Below are positions 9,480 to 18,614 of a stretch of 64,000 nucleotides of DNA, one piece after another. Below the pieces are notes generated by a model. That model was not told where the DNA came from, ran no database searches, and worked only from the letters and a program-made list of their open reading frames with translations. This DNA comes from Flavobacteriales bacterium UBA7468. GTDB taxonomy: Bacteria > Bacteroidota > Bacteroidia > Flavobacteriales_D > Crocinitomicaceae. Each line of letters starts with the position of its first letter. The stretch's first letter is position 1. Location of the stretch: assembly GCA_002478565.1 (NCBI GenBank), contig DLPC01000015.1, forward strand, positions 1 to 64,000, given 5' to 3'. Both the position numbers and the translations under genes were made by a program.

Positions 9480-11310
9480 TGTATTTTTTGTTATGATGCT
9501 TGTGCTTCAAGCTCATTCACAAGTACTACAACATGTAGAACCATCCAATTGGTGGGTTGACATGGAGCATCATCAAGTACAAGTTTTACTGCATGGTCCT
9601 CAAATTGCGAAATACAAGGTTGAGGTAGGTGGTTTGGCGATCCTTGAAGAAATCAGAACAGAAAACCCCAATTATATTTTTCTGACACTTGAAACCCAAG
9701 GCAAAGTTGCCGGTGACTATCCGATACGTATACTCGATAAAAAGAAAATTGTCGCTTCCCATCAATTTAGCTTGTTGGTGCGTAAAAGCCAGTCAAAATT
9801 CCGTAATAGTTTCACTAGTCAAGACGTTATTTATTTACTTATGCCTGATCGTTTTGCAAATGGCGACCCTCTCAATGATAATGCCAATGGCATGAAAGAA
9901 CAGGCCAATCCAAGTTTGCCCGGTGGTCGACACGGTGGAGATTTAAACGGAGTCAGTGACCGTTTAGCATACATTAAAGATTTGGGTGCCACTACCATTT
10001 GGATGACACCTTTCTTAGAGGACAACGAACCCGTTTATTCTTATCATGGTTACGCTCAGTCTGACCTATATAAAGTTGACCCTCGCTACGGCACTAATGA
10101 TAGTTTTAAGGCACTGGTTCAGAAGGCTCATCAATTAGGCTTGAAAGTCATCAAAGACGAAGTGCCGAATCATTGGTCAAGTAAGCATTGGATGATTCAA
10201 GACTTGCCGACAGCAACTTGGGTCCATCAGTTTGATCAATTTACGCGTTCGAGTTACCGCACCACAACTCAATTTGATCCTTATGCTGCTAAAAGTGATC
10301 AAAAAGCGTCTGCTGACGGCTGGTTTGATACCACCATGCCAGATATGAATCAAAGCAATCCTTTATTGCTTACTTACCTCATTCAAAATACAATTTGGTG
10401 GATTGAATGGGCAGATTTAGATGGTTTACGTGTCGATACTTACTCTTATAATGACAAAGAGGCCATTGCTCAATGGACAAAAGCAATTATGGAGGAATAT
10501 CCGAATTTGAATATTGTTGGCGAGGTTTGGATGCATGACCAAGCGCAAATGGCGTACTGGCAAAAAGACAGCCCAATCGGCGCTTTGCAACATTTCAATA
10601 GTTATATGCCATCGGTCATGGATTTCACGTTACATGACGCCATTTCACAGGCATTTCGTGAAAAAGAGCAAGGTTGGGATCAAGGCGTAGTTCGTTTTTA
10701 TGAAAACTTTACCCAAGACTACCTCTATGCAGAGCCTAAAAATTTATTGGTATTTATTGAAAATCATGATACCCAACGATTCAATGAAACCTATCCTTCA
10801 TTAACCGACTATAAGTTAGCCTTAACGCTTATCGCGACAACAAGAGGTATTCCTCAAATCTATTACGGTTCAGAAATCGGTATGCGTGGTAGCAAAGCGG
10901 TAGGAGATGCAGATATCCGCAGGGATTTTTTCAAAGGGAGCAGCACTGAAGAAAGAACTCCAGATCAAGAAGCATATTATCAGTTTACCAAAAAATTATT
11001 CAATTGGAGGAAAGAACAAAAAGTAATTCATGAAGGAGCTTTGCTTCAGTACGTGCCGCAAAACAATGTATATGTATACTTCAGATATCTTGAACCAGAA
11101 AAAACTCAAAGTAAAGAGGCAGACGTCGTGATGGTGATCCTCAATAATTCAGAAAAAGACGAAGAACTCGTTTGGTCTCGTTTTGCTGAAGGAATCCAAG
11201 CTTACAATTTTGGGACAGACGTCCTAACCAATCAAACTTTTGATTTTGAACAAAAAACAGGAAAAATACCGGCCAAAACAGCCTATATCATTCAGCTTAA
11301 AAACAAATAA
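9466..11310 (+). CDS. GH13 cyclomaltodextrinase/neopullulanase-like enzyme
   Basis: A 614-residue exported enzyme of the SusA/cyclomaltodextrinase type, which breaks down maltodextrins or cyclodextrins after uptake. A signal peptide (MKWNSVFF to AHSQ) begins at the ATG at 9466; an upstream TTG (9439) and ATG (9445) would spoil it. The N-terminal beta domain (HVEPSNWWVDMEHHQVQVLLHG) matches the cyclomaltodextrinase N domain. The GH13 barrel has VIKDEVPNH, GLRVDTYSYND with Asp324, IVGEVWMHD with Glu353, and ENHDTQRF with Asp435. A C-terminal beta domain ends in KTAYIIQLKNK, with no T9SS tail, so it is probably periplasmic. It overlaps the end of the CotH gene by 14 bp. The exact substrate is not decided by sequence. 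Confidence 0.9.
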   Translation: MKWNSVFFVMMLVLQAHSQVLQHVEPSNWWVDMEHHQVQVLLHGPQIAKYKVEVGGLAILEEIRTENPNYIFLTLETQGKVAGDYPIRILDKKKIVASHQFSLLVRKSQSKFRNSFTSQDVIYLLMPDRFANGDPLNDNANGMKEQANPSLPGGRHGGDLNGVSDRLAYIKDLGATTIWMTPFLEDNEPVYSYHGYAQSDLYKVDPRYGTNDSFKALVQKAHQLGLKVIKDEVPNHWSSKHWMIQDLPTATWVHQFDQFTRSSYRTTTQFDPYAAKSDQKASADGWFDTTMPDMNQSNPLLLTYLIQNTIWWIEWADLDGLRVDTYSYNDKEAIAQWTKAIMEEYPNLNIVGEVWMHDQAQMAYWQKDSPIGALQHFNSYMPSVMDFTLHDAISQAFREKEQGWDQGVVRFYENFTQDYLYAEPKNLLVFIENHDTQRFNETYPSLTDYKLALTLIATTRGIPQIYYGSEIGMRGSKAVGDADIRRDFFKGSSTEERTPDQEAYYQFTKKLFNWRKEQKVIHEGALLQYVPQNNVYVYFRYLEPEKTQSKEADVVMVILNNSEKDEELVWSRFAEGIQAYNFGTDVLTNQTFDFEQKTGKIPAKTAYIIQLKNK

Positions 11311-11315
11311 AAAAA

Positions 11316-13790
11316 ATGGCAAGGTTCTTCTTTCTACTGTGTATTTCTATAGCTAGTTTTGAGTTTCTTGCTCAGAACCCAAATCGGCAATTTATCGCTT
11401 TCAATCCAAGCGTCAATGGTGCTGAGGTTAAGGTCTCTGATGGGAAATACTTAATTAAATTTTATTCTAATAACATCATCGAAACTACATTTATCCCGGT
11501 AGGGAAAAATGAAAACATTGAACCATCTCACGCAGTGATCATGCAGCCAATGCCTTCTGATCTATCCTACACGGTTGAAGCTTCAAAACCTGGTCATATT
11601 GTTGCGTACCAGTTCTCATTGAGTAAAACTTCCATTTCAGCGCGTATTCAAATAGAACCATTTCAAATTAGTTTTTGGTATCAGGGCAGGCAAATTTCAT
11701 CAGAGGCCATGGGTTATCAACTCAAAGAAACGCCTCAGATCCAATTAAATCTCAGCGAACAAGAGCAGCTAATGGGAGCCGGAGCGAGGGCACTTGGCAT
11801 GAACCGTAGGGGCTACCGTTTACAATTGTATAACCGCGCACATTACGGTTACGAGACCCATTCTGAACTCATGAATTTCACAATGCCTATCGTGATTTCT
11901 GATCAATGTTATGCCATTCATTTTGATAACCCACAAATCGGTTACCTCGATTTAGATGCGAAAAAAGAGAACAAACTCACCTACGAAGTCATTGGTGGCC
12001 CTATGCGTTACCAAGTCATTGTTGCCGATGACTGGAAACAATTGACAGAGCAGCTGACAAACCTAACTGGGAGGCAACCGCTGCCAGCACGATGGACGCT
12101 CGGTAATTTTTCGAGCCGCTTTGGCTACCACTCTGAGCAGGAAGCCCGTGCTGTAGTGAACGAGTTCAGAAAACAACAGATTCCGCTTGATGCGATCGTT
12201 TTCGATTTATATTGGTTTGGGAAGGATATTCAAGGCACGCTTGGGAATTTCGAATTTTTCAGAGATTCATTTCCGAACGGAGAGCAAATGATTGCCGATT
12301 TTAGAAATCAAAATGTCAGAACAGTGCTCATCACCGAGCCTTTTGTATTAACCACTTCAAAAAACTGGCAAGAGGCCGATCAAAAAAGAATCTTAGGCAC
12401 AGATTCTTTAGGTAACTCTTTTCGTTATGACTTTTATTTTGGAAATACGGGCTTGATTGATCTCTATAAACCAGAGGCACGCGTTTGGTTTTGGCAGATT
12501 TATAAAAAATTGCACAATTATGGCGCTGCTGGTATCTGGGGAGATCTCGGCGAACCTGAGGTTCATCCTGCCAAATTGAAGCACGGCAACAAATGGGCCG
12601 ACGAAGTACACAATGTTTACGGCCATGATTGGGCACGTTTGCTTTACGAAGGATATCGAAAGGACTATCCAACAGAGCGTCCATTTATTTTAATGCGCGC
12701 GGGTTATTCGGGTTCGCAGCGCTTTGGAATGGTGCCGTGGTCTGGAGATGTCAACAGGACTTGGGGAGGCTTGAAGCCACAAATGGAAATTTCGCTGCAA
12801 ATGGGGTTGCAAGGTATGGCATATATGCATTCTGACCTTGGTGGCTTTGCAGGTGCCAACAACGACCCAGAACTCTATGTGCGTTGGTTGCAATATGGCG
12901 TATTTCAGCCCATTTTCAGGCCTCATGCGCAACAGGAAGTGGCGAGTGAAGCGATATTCAAAGATGAAAAAACCAAGGCCTTGGCAAAGGCAGCTATTGA
13001 GTTGCGTTACCAATTGCTACCTTACAACTACAGTTTGGCTTACGAAAATGCTACCAAAGGAACCCCTCTTTTACGCCCTATTTTCATGGAATTCCCAGAG
13101 GCTAAATGGTCTTTTGAATCTGCTGATACCTACATGTGGGGCCCAGCATTTTTGGTTCATGCAATTACTGATTCATTGCATTCTCCAGATTACGCAACTC
13201 AAAACGAAATGCGCACCAAGTTGCCAGCTTCGGCAAGTTGGTTTGATTTTCATTCTGGGCGGTTGGTTGCCAATGCGCATTTGCTTTCTTGTTTTTATCA
13301 AACCGAAGACCATGATATTATGACGCCTAAAACATTGCAGCAAATCCCGGTATTTGTGCGGTCAGGGTCATTTATTCCGATGAGTCCAGTTGTACAAAAC
13401 ACGGATGCATATCGAGATAGCGCAGTTGTTTTACATTATTATATCGATGCGAAACAAGCATCCTTGCCCTCAGCATTTACATGGTATGAAGACGACGGCA
13501 ATACTGCTGACGCAGATGCTAAGGGCTTATCAAAAAAAATAGCCTGTACAGCCGTAAAATCTGCAGATTATTGTGCTATAGAATTGAAGGCTGAATTTGG
13601 AGCGCAACTTCAAAATAAGTCTTTTCAATTTGCATTGGAGGTTCATACCGATGAAGCTCCTAAAAGTGTAAAGATAGGTGGGAAGAGAGTAAAATTCACC
13701 TATGAAGAAAGAAAGCAAGTCTTGCGCATTGGTAATTTGATGCAACTCGATAATGAACAAAGAACCACTAAAATTGAGATCAAATGGTGA
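11316..13790 (+). CDS. GH31 family alpha-glucosidase
   Basis: An 824-residue exported exo-acting enzyme expected to release glucose from maltose and maltodextrins. A signal peptide covers about residues 1-19 (ending FLAQ). The N-terminal beta-sandwich is followed by a (beta/alpha)8 barrel with DAIVFDLYWFG, GIWGDLGEPE (catalytic nucleophile Asp410), WSGDVNRTWGGL (acid/base Asp478) and HSDLGGFAG, then two C-terminal beta domains. There is no T9SS tail, so a periplasmic place is likely. It starts 5 bp after the GH13 gene and is the last gene of this run. In the classic Bacteroides sus operon the glucosidase is a GH97 enzyme; here GH31 fills that place. Specificity for alpha-1,4 over alpha-1,6 or alpha-1,3 bonds cannot be read. 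Confidence 0.9.
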   Translation: MARFFFLLCISIASFEFLAQNPNRQFIAFNPSVNGAEVKVSDGKYLIKFYSNNIIETTFIPVGKNENIEPSHAVIMQPMPSDLSYTVEASKPGHIVAYQFSLSKTSISARIQIEPFQISFWYQGRQISSEAMGYQLKETPQIQLNLSEQEQLMGAGARALGMNRRGYRLQLYNRAHYGYETHSELMNFTMPIVISDQCYAIHFDNPQIGYLDLDAKKENKLTYEVIGGPMRYQVIVADDWKQLTEQLTNLTGRQPLPARWTLGNFSSRFGYHSEQEARAVVNEFRKQQIPLDAIVFDLYWFGKDIQGTLGNFEFFRDSFPNGEQMIADFRNQNVRTVLITEPFVLTTSKNWQEADQKRILGTDSLGNSFRYDFYFGNTGLIDLYKPEARVWFWQIYKKLHNYGAAGIWGDLGEPEVHPAKLKHGNKWADEVHNVYGHDWARLLYEGYRKDYPTERPFILMRAGYSGSQRFGMVPWSGDVNRTWGGLKPQMEISLQMGLQGMAYMHSDLGGFAGANNDPELYVRWLQYGVFQPIFRPHAQQEVASEAIFKDEKTKALAKAAIELRYQLLPYNYSLAYENATKGTPLLRPIFMEFPEAKWSFESADTYMWGPAFLVHAITDSLHSPDYATQNEMRTKLPASASWFDFHSGRLVANAHLLSCFYQTEDHDIMTPKTLQQIPVFVRSGSFIPMSPVVQNTDAYRDSAVVLHYYIDAKQASLPSAFTWYEDDGNTADADAKGLSKKIACTAVKSADYCAIELKAEFGAQLQNKSFQFALEVHTDEAPKSVKIGGKRVKFTYEERKQVLRIGNLMQLDNEQRTTKIEIKW

Positions 13791-13804
13791 AAACTTTTTC
13801 AGTG

Positions 13805-13817
13805 TGTCAACTTGACA
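13805..13817. promoter_or_regulatory. Palindromic operator upstream of susC
   Basis: TGTCAACTTGACA is the exact reverse complement of the 13-mer found twice before the first gene of the locus (4122-4134, 4139-4151). Because the motif is a palindrome around its central base, it is the same site. Its right half, TTGACA, overlaps the proposed -33 element of the susC promoter, so a bound regulator would meet RNA polymerase directly. Confidence 0.75.
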
Positions 13818-13841
13818 TTAAGAAAAAATAAAATATATTTG
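13812..13841 (+). promoter_or_regulatory. Predicted Bacteroidota-type promoter of susCD
   Basis: TATATTTG at 13834-13841 fits the Bacteroidota -7 consensus TAnnTTTG exactly. A TTG at 13812-13814 lies 19 bp upstream, as expected for the -33 element. A start of transcription near 13848 would leave a leader of about 30 bases before the susC ATG. The -33 element lies within the 13-bp palindrome. Confidence 0.65.
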
Positions 13842-13877
13842 ACTGATTAATCTGTTATAAACGCAAAAACGAGAACT

Positions 13878-16800
13878 ATGCAAATGAAAACTACTACAAG
13901 TTTATTTGCCTTTTTACTGTTTCTTGGCTTTACAAGTTTGAGTATAGCTCAAACTGGTGTGAAAGGGAACATTACTGATGCTTCGGGGAATCCCCTCTAC
14001 AACGCATCGGTTTTAGTAGAAGGGCAAGGTAAGAGTGCTGTTTCCAATGAGAAAGGTTACTATGAAATAACCGGTCTAAAAGCAGGAACTTACAAACTCA
14101 TCTTTAAGTTTATGGGCTTCAATCCCCAAACGGATGAAGTAACAATCGTAGCCAACCAAATGGTGACCAACGATTTTCAGTTCGCATCTAAGGTGCAAGA
14201 AACTAGCGATATCGTAGTCATTGGTTATGGTACACAACGCACCAAAGACCTCACAGGATCGGCTGCAGTGATCACTGAAAAGAACTTCGTTCAAGGATCT
14301 TTGGCTTCACCAGAACAATTAGTAATGGGTAAAGTAGCTGGTTTAAAAGTAACCTCCAACGATGGTGCACCTGGTTCAGGAAGTACGCTTCGTTTGCGCG
14401 GTGGAACTTCAATCAATGCATCAAACGACCCACTCATCGTTGTTGACGGAGTGCCGCTTGATAACGGTGGTATTGCAGGTGCAGCAAACCCGCTTTCTAT
14501 GATCAACCCTAACGATATCGCTTCTTTTGTGGTTCTCAAAGATGCATCGGCAACAGCAATTTATGGTTCCAGAGCAGCAAACGGTGTGATCCTCATTACT
14601 ACAAAGCGTGGTTCTACCGGAAACAATGTTAAAGTTGTTTTAGATTCCAAAACTTCGGTCTCTACCATTGCAAAATATTTTGATGTTTTGAGTGCTGATT
14701 CCCTCAGAAACTTAGTAAACAGTAAAGGAACTGCTCAACAACAAGCTTTACTTGGCGACGCATCTACAGATTGGCAGCGCGAGGTATTCCGCAAGTCTGT
14801 CATTACTGATAACAACGTATCCATTACTGGTGGAATCACCAATTTGCCTTATCGTTTGTCTATCGGAAACCGCATTGACAACGGTATTTTAAAACGCGAC
14901 CAATTTCAACGTACTTCTGTAAGCTTGAACCTTAACCCTAGCTTGTTAGATAAAACATTGCAAATTGAAGCAAACATGAAATACGTGCAAACGGGTTCAT
15001 TCTTTGCCAATCGCGGCGCGTTGGGTGCAGCTTTCTTTGACCCAACACAACCAGTATATTCAGGTTCTGAAGCATATGGTGGCTATTTTGAATGGTTAGA
15101 TAACAACAAACCAAACACCTTGTCTGCAAGAAACCCTCTTGGACTTATCGAGCAATCTACAGATCAAAGCCGTGTAAATCGTGCCATTGCTAATGCAAAG
15201 GTTACTTACAATTTGCCTTCATTGCCGGCATTAAAAGCAACGGTCAATGTCGGAGGTGATTATTCTGAAGGAACAGGTTACTCGATTACTCCAGCGTCTT
15301 CCGCTGCTGGTTATTATACGCAAGGCCGCTACACTGAGTACCGCACATCTAAATCAAATAAATTATTTGAATCTTATTTGAGCTACAATTCTGGTAACCG
15401 TTGGGAAAACCAAACTTTAGACGTAACCGCTGGTTATTCTTACCAAGACTGGGATACAGAAAGTCCAAACAATCCAACTTGGAACGAAGCAAAAGATAGC
15501 ATCATTCAGCCAGAAGCAGCTTTCCCTTTTTATACGCGCAATGTCCTGATGTCATACTACGGTCGTGCCATTTATAACCGCGCAGGTAAATATGTTTTGA
15601 ACGTTTCTGTTCGTCGCGATGGTTCTTCAAGATTTAGTCCTGATACACGTTGGGGTATTTTCCCAGCTGCATCTGCAGCTTGGATCATCTCTGAAGAAGC
15701 ATTCATGAAAAATTCCTCACGCATCAATATGCTCAAGCTCCGTGCAGGTTGGGGTGTAACAGGTCAGCAAGATGGTATTGGAGATTACGCCTATATCGGT
15801 AACTATTTCCAAGGAGCAACAACAGCTCAATATGCTTTTGGTGGTCAATATTACCAAGTATTGCGCCCAGCCGGATTTGACGCAGGCTTGAAGTGGGAAA
15901 CCACTACGTCATACAATATTGGTCTTGATTTTGGATTTAAAAATGATCGTTTCTCAGGTAGTGTAGACGTTTATCAAAAAGACACCAAAGACCTCTTGGC
16001 TACAGTTCCTGTTCCGGCCGGAACAAACTTTACCAACGAAATTCTTACTAACGTAGGTGCTATGCAAAATCGTGGTATCGAAGTGTCTTTGAATACAGGC
16101 CTCATTGCAAAGAAAGACATGCGTCTAGATTGGACGATCAACGCAACCTACAATAAAAATGAAGTGAAGAAGTTATCCCAAGTGATTGATACCACTTCAC
16201 CAGGCGTTTTAATTGGAGGCATTGGAGGTGGTATCGGTAACACCGTACAAGCGCACCAAATTGGTTATCCTACCTACACTTTCTTTGTTCTTGAGCAACA
16301 ATACGATTCTCAAGGCCGTGTAATCGAAGTAGGTTCGCAAGCTGAAATCGACATGAATGGTGACGGAAACATCACTGCAGCTGACAAGTGGAAAGATACC
16401 AATGCTTTTGTTGATCAAAATGGCGATGGCATCATCAATGTGAAAGACCGCTATTATGCAGGCCAGGCTGCACCTAAAATGTTCCTTGGAACTGCATTCA
16501 ATTTCCAATACAAAAAATGGTATGCTGGTTTGTCAGCACGTGCTGAATTAGGAGCTACTATCTACAACAATATTCACTCGAACAGCGCAACATTCCAAAC
16601 GATTGATGGAACTAAAAAATACCTCAACAACATCAGTTCTTTGTACTATCAAGATGAGGTTCAACGAACAACTGCCAATCAGTTGATGAGTAACCATTAT
16701 TTAGAAAGCGCTAACTTCTTACGACTAGACTTCGTGAACATCGGATACAATTTCGGTAAATTAGGTTTCTCTAAAGACAAAGTTGGCTTGAACATCAATT

Positions 16801-16928
16801 TTGTTGTCCAAAATGCTTTGGTTCTTACCAAGTATTCAGGACAAGATCCAGAAATTGGAAGCGGTATCGACAACAATTTCTACCCACGTCCACGCGTGTA
16901 TTCAATTAACCTCACCTTTGATTTCTAA
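13878..16928 (+). CDS. susC: SusC/RagA-type TonB-dependent outer membrane transporter
   Basis: A 1016-residue outer membrane transporter that imports oligosaccharides, here presumably maltodextrins, with SusD as its lid and TonB as energy source. Residues about 1-24 are a signal peptide (ending SIAQ). Residues about 27-105 form a carboxypeptidase-regulatory-like domain (VKGNITDASGNPLYNASV). The SusC motif VIGYGTQRTKDLTGS follows, then the plug (GSLASPEQLVMGKVAG, LIVVDGVPLDNGG, ATAIYGSRAANGVILITTKRG) and a beta-barrel ending in an aromatic residue (LTFDF). A DQNGDGIINVKD calcium-type loop near residue 860 is common in SusC proteins. An alternative ATG lies 6 bp downstream. The gene has its own promoter and operator and is followed 10 bp later by susD. 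Confidence 0.95.
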   Translation: MQMKTTTSLFAFLLFLGFTSLSIAQTGVKGNITDASGNPLYNASVLVEGQGKSAVSNEKGYYEITGLKAGTYKLIFKFMGFNPQTDEVTIVANQMVTNDFQFASKVQETSDIVVIGYGTQRTKDLTGSAAVITEKNFVQGSLASPEQLVMGKVAGLKVTSNDGAPGSGSTLRLRGGTSINASNDPLIVVDGVPLDNGGIAGAANPLSMINPNDIASFVVLKDASATAIYGSRAANGVILITTKRGSTGNNVKVVLDSKTSVSTIAKYFDVLSADSLRNLVNSKGTAQQQALLGDASTDWQREVFRKSVITDNNVSITGGITNLPYRLSIGNRIDNGILKRDQFQRTSVSLNLNPSLLDKTLQIEANMKYVQTGSFFANRGALGAAFFDPTQPVYSGSEAYGGYFEWLDNNKPNTLSARNPLGLIEQSTDQSRVNRAIANAKVTYNLPSLPALKATVNVGGDYSEGTGYSITPASSAAGYYTQGRYTEYRTSKSNKLFESYLSYNSGNRWENQTLDVTAGYSYQDWDTESPNNPTWNEAKDSIIQPEAAFPFYTRNVLMSYYGRAIYNRAGKYVLNVSVRRDGSSRFSPDTRWGIFPAASAAWIISEEAFMKNSSRINMLKLRAGWGVTGQQDGIGDYAYIGNYFQGATTAQYAFGGQYYQVLRPAGFDAGLKWETTTSYNIGLDFGFKNDRFSGSVDVYQKDTKDLLATVPVPAGTNFTNEILTNVGAMQNRGIEVSLNTGLIAKKDMRLDWTINATYNKNEVKKLSQVIDTTSPGVLIGGIGGGIGNTVQAHQIGYPTYTFFVLEQQYDSQGRVIEVGSQAEIDMNGDGNITAADKWKDTNAFVDQNGDGIINVKDRYYAGQAAPKMFLGTAFNFQYKKWYAGLSARAELGATIYNNIHSNSATFQTIDGTKKYLNNISSLYYQDEVQRTTANQLMSNHYLESANFLRLDFVNIGYNFGKLGFSKDKVGLNINFVVQNALVLTKYSGQDPEIGSGIDNNFYPRPRVYSINLTFDF

Positions 16929-16938
16929 TTCTTGAACT

Positions 16939-18513
16939 ATGAAAAGATTAGTAGCATTTACAATAATTTCAGGAGCTCTATTGTTGTCCTCTTGTGGCAA
17001 GAACCTGAATCAGGCACCAAAATATGGTCTCAATGCAGAGGCTGTATATAGTGACCCTAACAACTACATCAAGGTATTAGCTAAGCTATACTCTGGTATG
17101 TCTATGACCGGTAATCAAGGTCCTGCCGGACAAGCTGATATTGCCGGTATTGATGAAGGATTTTCTGCATATGTTCGCGTACTCTGGAACCTTCAAGAAT
17201 TACCTACAGACGAAGCCATTTGTGGCTGGAATGACCCAGGTATTCCTGATTTGAACAAAAGTCAATGGAATGCAGACAACGTTTGGATTAAAGGAATGTA
17301 CTACCGCATTTTTTATCAAATCACGCTTTGTAACGAATTCATTTGGCAAGCGCGCGAAGAAAAATTAAATGAGCGTGGCTTTACAACATCTCAAATTGCA
17401 GAAATCAATATGATGGTCAAAGAAGCACGTTTCTTACGTGCATTAGCTTACTATCATGCGATGGACCTCTTCGGAAATGTGCCTTTTGTAACTGAAGAAG
17501 ATCGCGTTGGTGCCTTTAACCCAGAGCAAATTCAACGTGCAGATCTCTTTGCATACATTGAGTCTGAAATTAAAGCGATTGAAAATGATCTTACGGCTCC
17601 TGCTGCCGTAGCATATGGTCGCGCTTCTAAAAGTGCAGCGCATGCTTTGATGGCAAGAATGTACTTGAACGCTGAAACTTATCTTGGTGCCGGTAATTCA
17701 AGAAATGCAGAGTGCGCTACATATTGTGAAAAAATCATCAATACAGGTGCCTTCCAACTTGATGACGTCTATCAAGATATCTTCTTAGCAGACAACCATA
17801 CTTCGCCGGAAATCATCTTCCCGATCGTATATGACGGCCTCTATTCACAGACTTGGGGTGGAACAACTTTCATGATTTGTTCTGCGCTTGGTGGCTCTAT
17901 GGTTGCTGCTGACTACGGTGTAAATGGTAAATGGGCGGGTAACCGTGCTACTAGACCATTCATCGAGAAATTCACGGATTCAACAGAAGATTCTCGTTGG
18001 ATGTTCTATACTGCTGGACAGCAAATTGACATTACTTCAATGAGTACCTTTACTCAGGGGTATGCCAATCCAAAGTATAAAAACAAAACAAAAGATGGCT
18101 TAAACGGCTCAAATAATGCTACATCTGCTCATGTAGATGTTGACTTCCCAATGTTCCGATTGGCCGATGTCTACTTAATGTATGCTGAAGCAAAATTCAG
18201 AACGGGTGATCAAGCGACAGCCTTGACTTACATGAACTATATCCGTGAGCGTGCCTACGGTGATTCAAACCACAATTATACGTCTTTGACGCTCAATGAT
18301 TTCTTAGATGAGCGCGCCCGTGAATTGAACTGGGAATGTATCCGTCGTACAGACCTCATTCGTTTTGGCTTGTTTTCTGGTGATACATATGTTTGGCCTT
18401 TCAAAGGAGGTGATGCAGCGGGTATCAGTGTTGAGGACAAGTACGAACTTTACCCAATTCCTACCTCAGATGTGGTATTGAATCCGAATTTAACGCAAAA
18501 CCCAGGTTACTAA
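16939..18513 (+). CDS. susD: SusD/RagB-type substrate-binding outer membrane lipoprotein
   Basis: A 524-residue surface lipoprotein that binds glycans and closes over SusC. A lipoprotein signal peptide ends at the lipobox LLLSSC, with the modified Cys near residue 19. The body has the TPR-like helices of the family (KEARFLRALAYYHAMDLFGNVPFV, SAAHALMARMYLN) and the conserved C-terminal part (FPMFRLADVYLMYAEA, YMNYIRERAYGD, DERARELNWECIRRTDLIRFG, YPIP near the end). Starch as ligand is inferred from the neighbours, not from binding residues. It follows susC by 10 bp and is closed by a terminator, so susCD is a two-gene unit. Confidence 0.95.
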   Translation: MKRLVAFTIISGALLLSSCGKNLNQAPKYGLNAEAVYSDPNNYIKVLAKLYSGMSMTGNQGPAGQADIAGIDEGFSAYVRVLWNLQELPTDEAICGWNDPGIPDLNKSQWNADNVWIKGMYYRIFYQITLCNEFIWQAREEKLNERGFTTSQIAEINMMVKEARFLRALAYYHAMDLFGNVPFVTEEDRVGAFNPEQIQRADLFAYIESEIKAIENDLTAPAAVAYGRASKSAAHALMARMYLNAETYLGAGNSRNAECATYCEKIINTGAFQLDDVYQDIFLADNHTSPEIIFPIVYDGLYSQTWGGTTFMICSALGGSMVAADYGVNGKWAGNRATRPFIEKFTDSTEDSRWMFYTAGQQIDITSMSTFTQGYANPKYKNKTKDGLNGSNNATSAHVDVDFPMFRLADVYLMYAEAKFRTGDQATALTYMNYIRERAYGDSNHNYTSLTLNDFLDERARELNWECIRRTDLIRFGLFSGDTYVWPFKGGDAAGISVEDKYELYPIPTSDVVLNPNLTQNPGY

Positions 18514-18534
18514 TATTTAACTTGTTGATTGATG

Positions 18535-18567
18535 GAAAGGGGGGGTCTTCGGATCTCCCTTTTTTTG
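18535..18567 (+). terminator. Intrinsic terminator after susD
   Basis: A G-rich arm (AAAGGGGGGGTC), a TTCG tetraloop closed by C-G, and the arm GATCTCCC run into a tract of seven T. The stem has G-U pairs and one bulge. It ends the susCD transcript and separates it from the convergent CotH gene. Confidence 0.8.
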
Positions 18568-18614
18568 TGCCTTATTTTTCAGCTACTAAGGTTGGATTTC
18601 ATATAAAGCGTGCA

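Noticed and set aside
16340..16460. Calcium-binding loops (DMNGDGNITAAD, DQNGDGIINVKD) in SusC as a dockerin
   Set aside because: Such loops are ordinary in the barrel of SusC proteins, and the place within the barrel excludes a dockerin.
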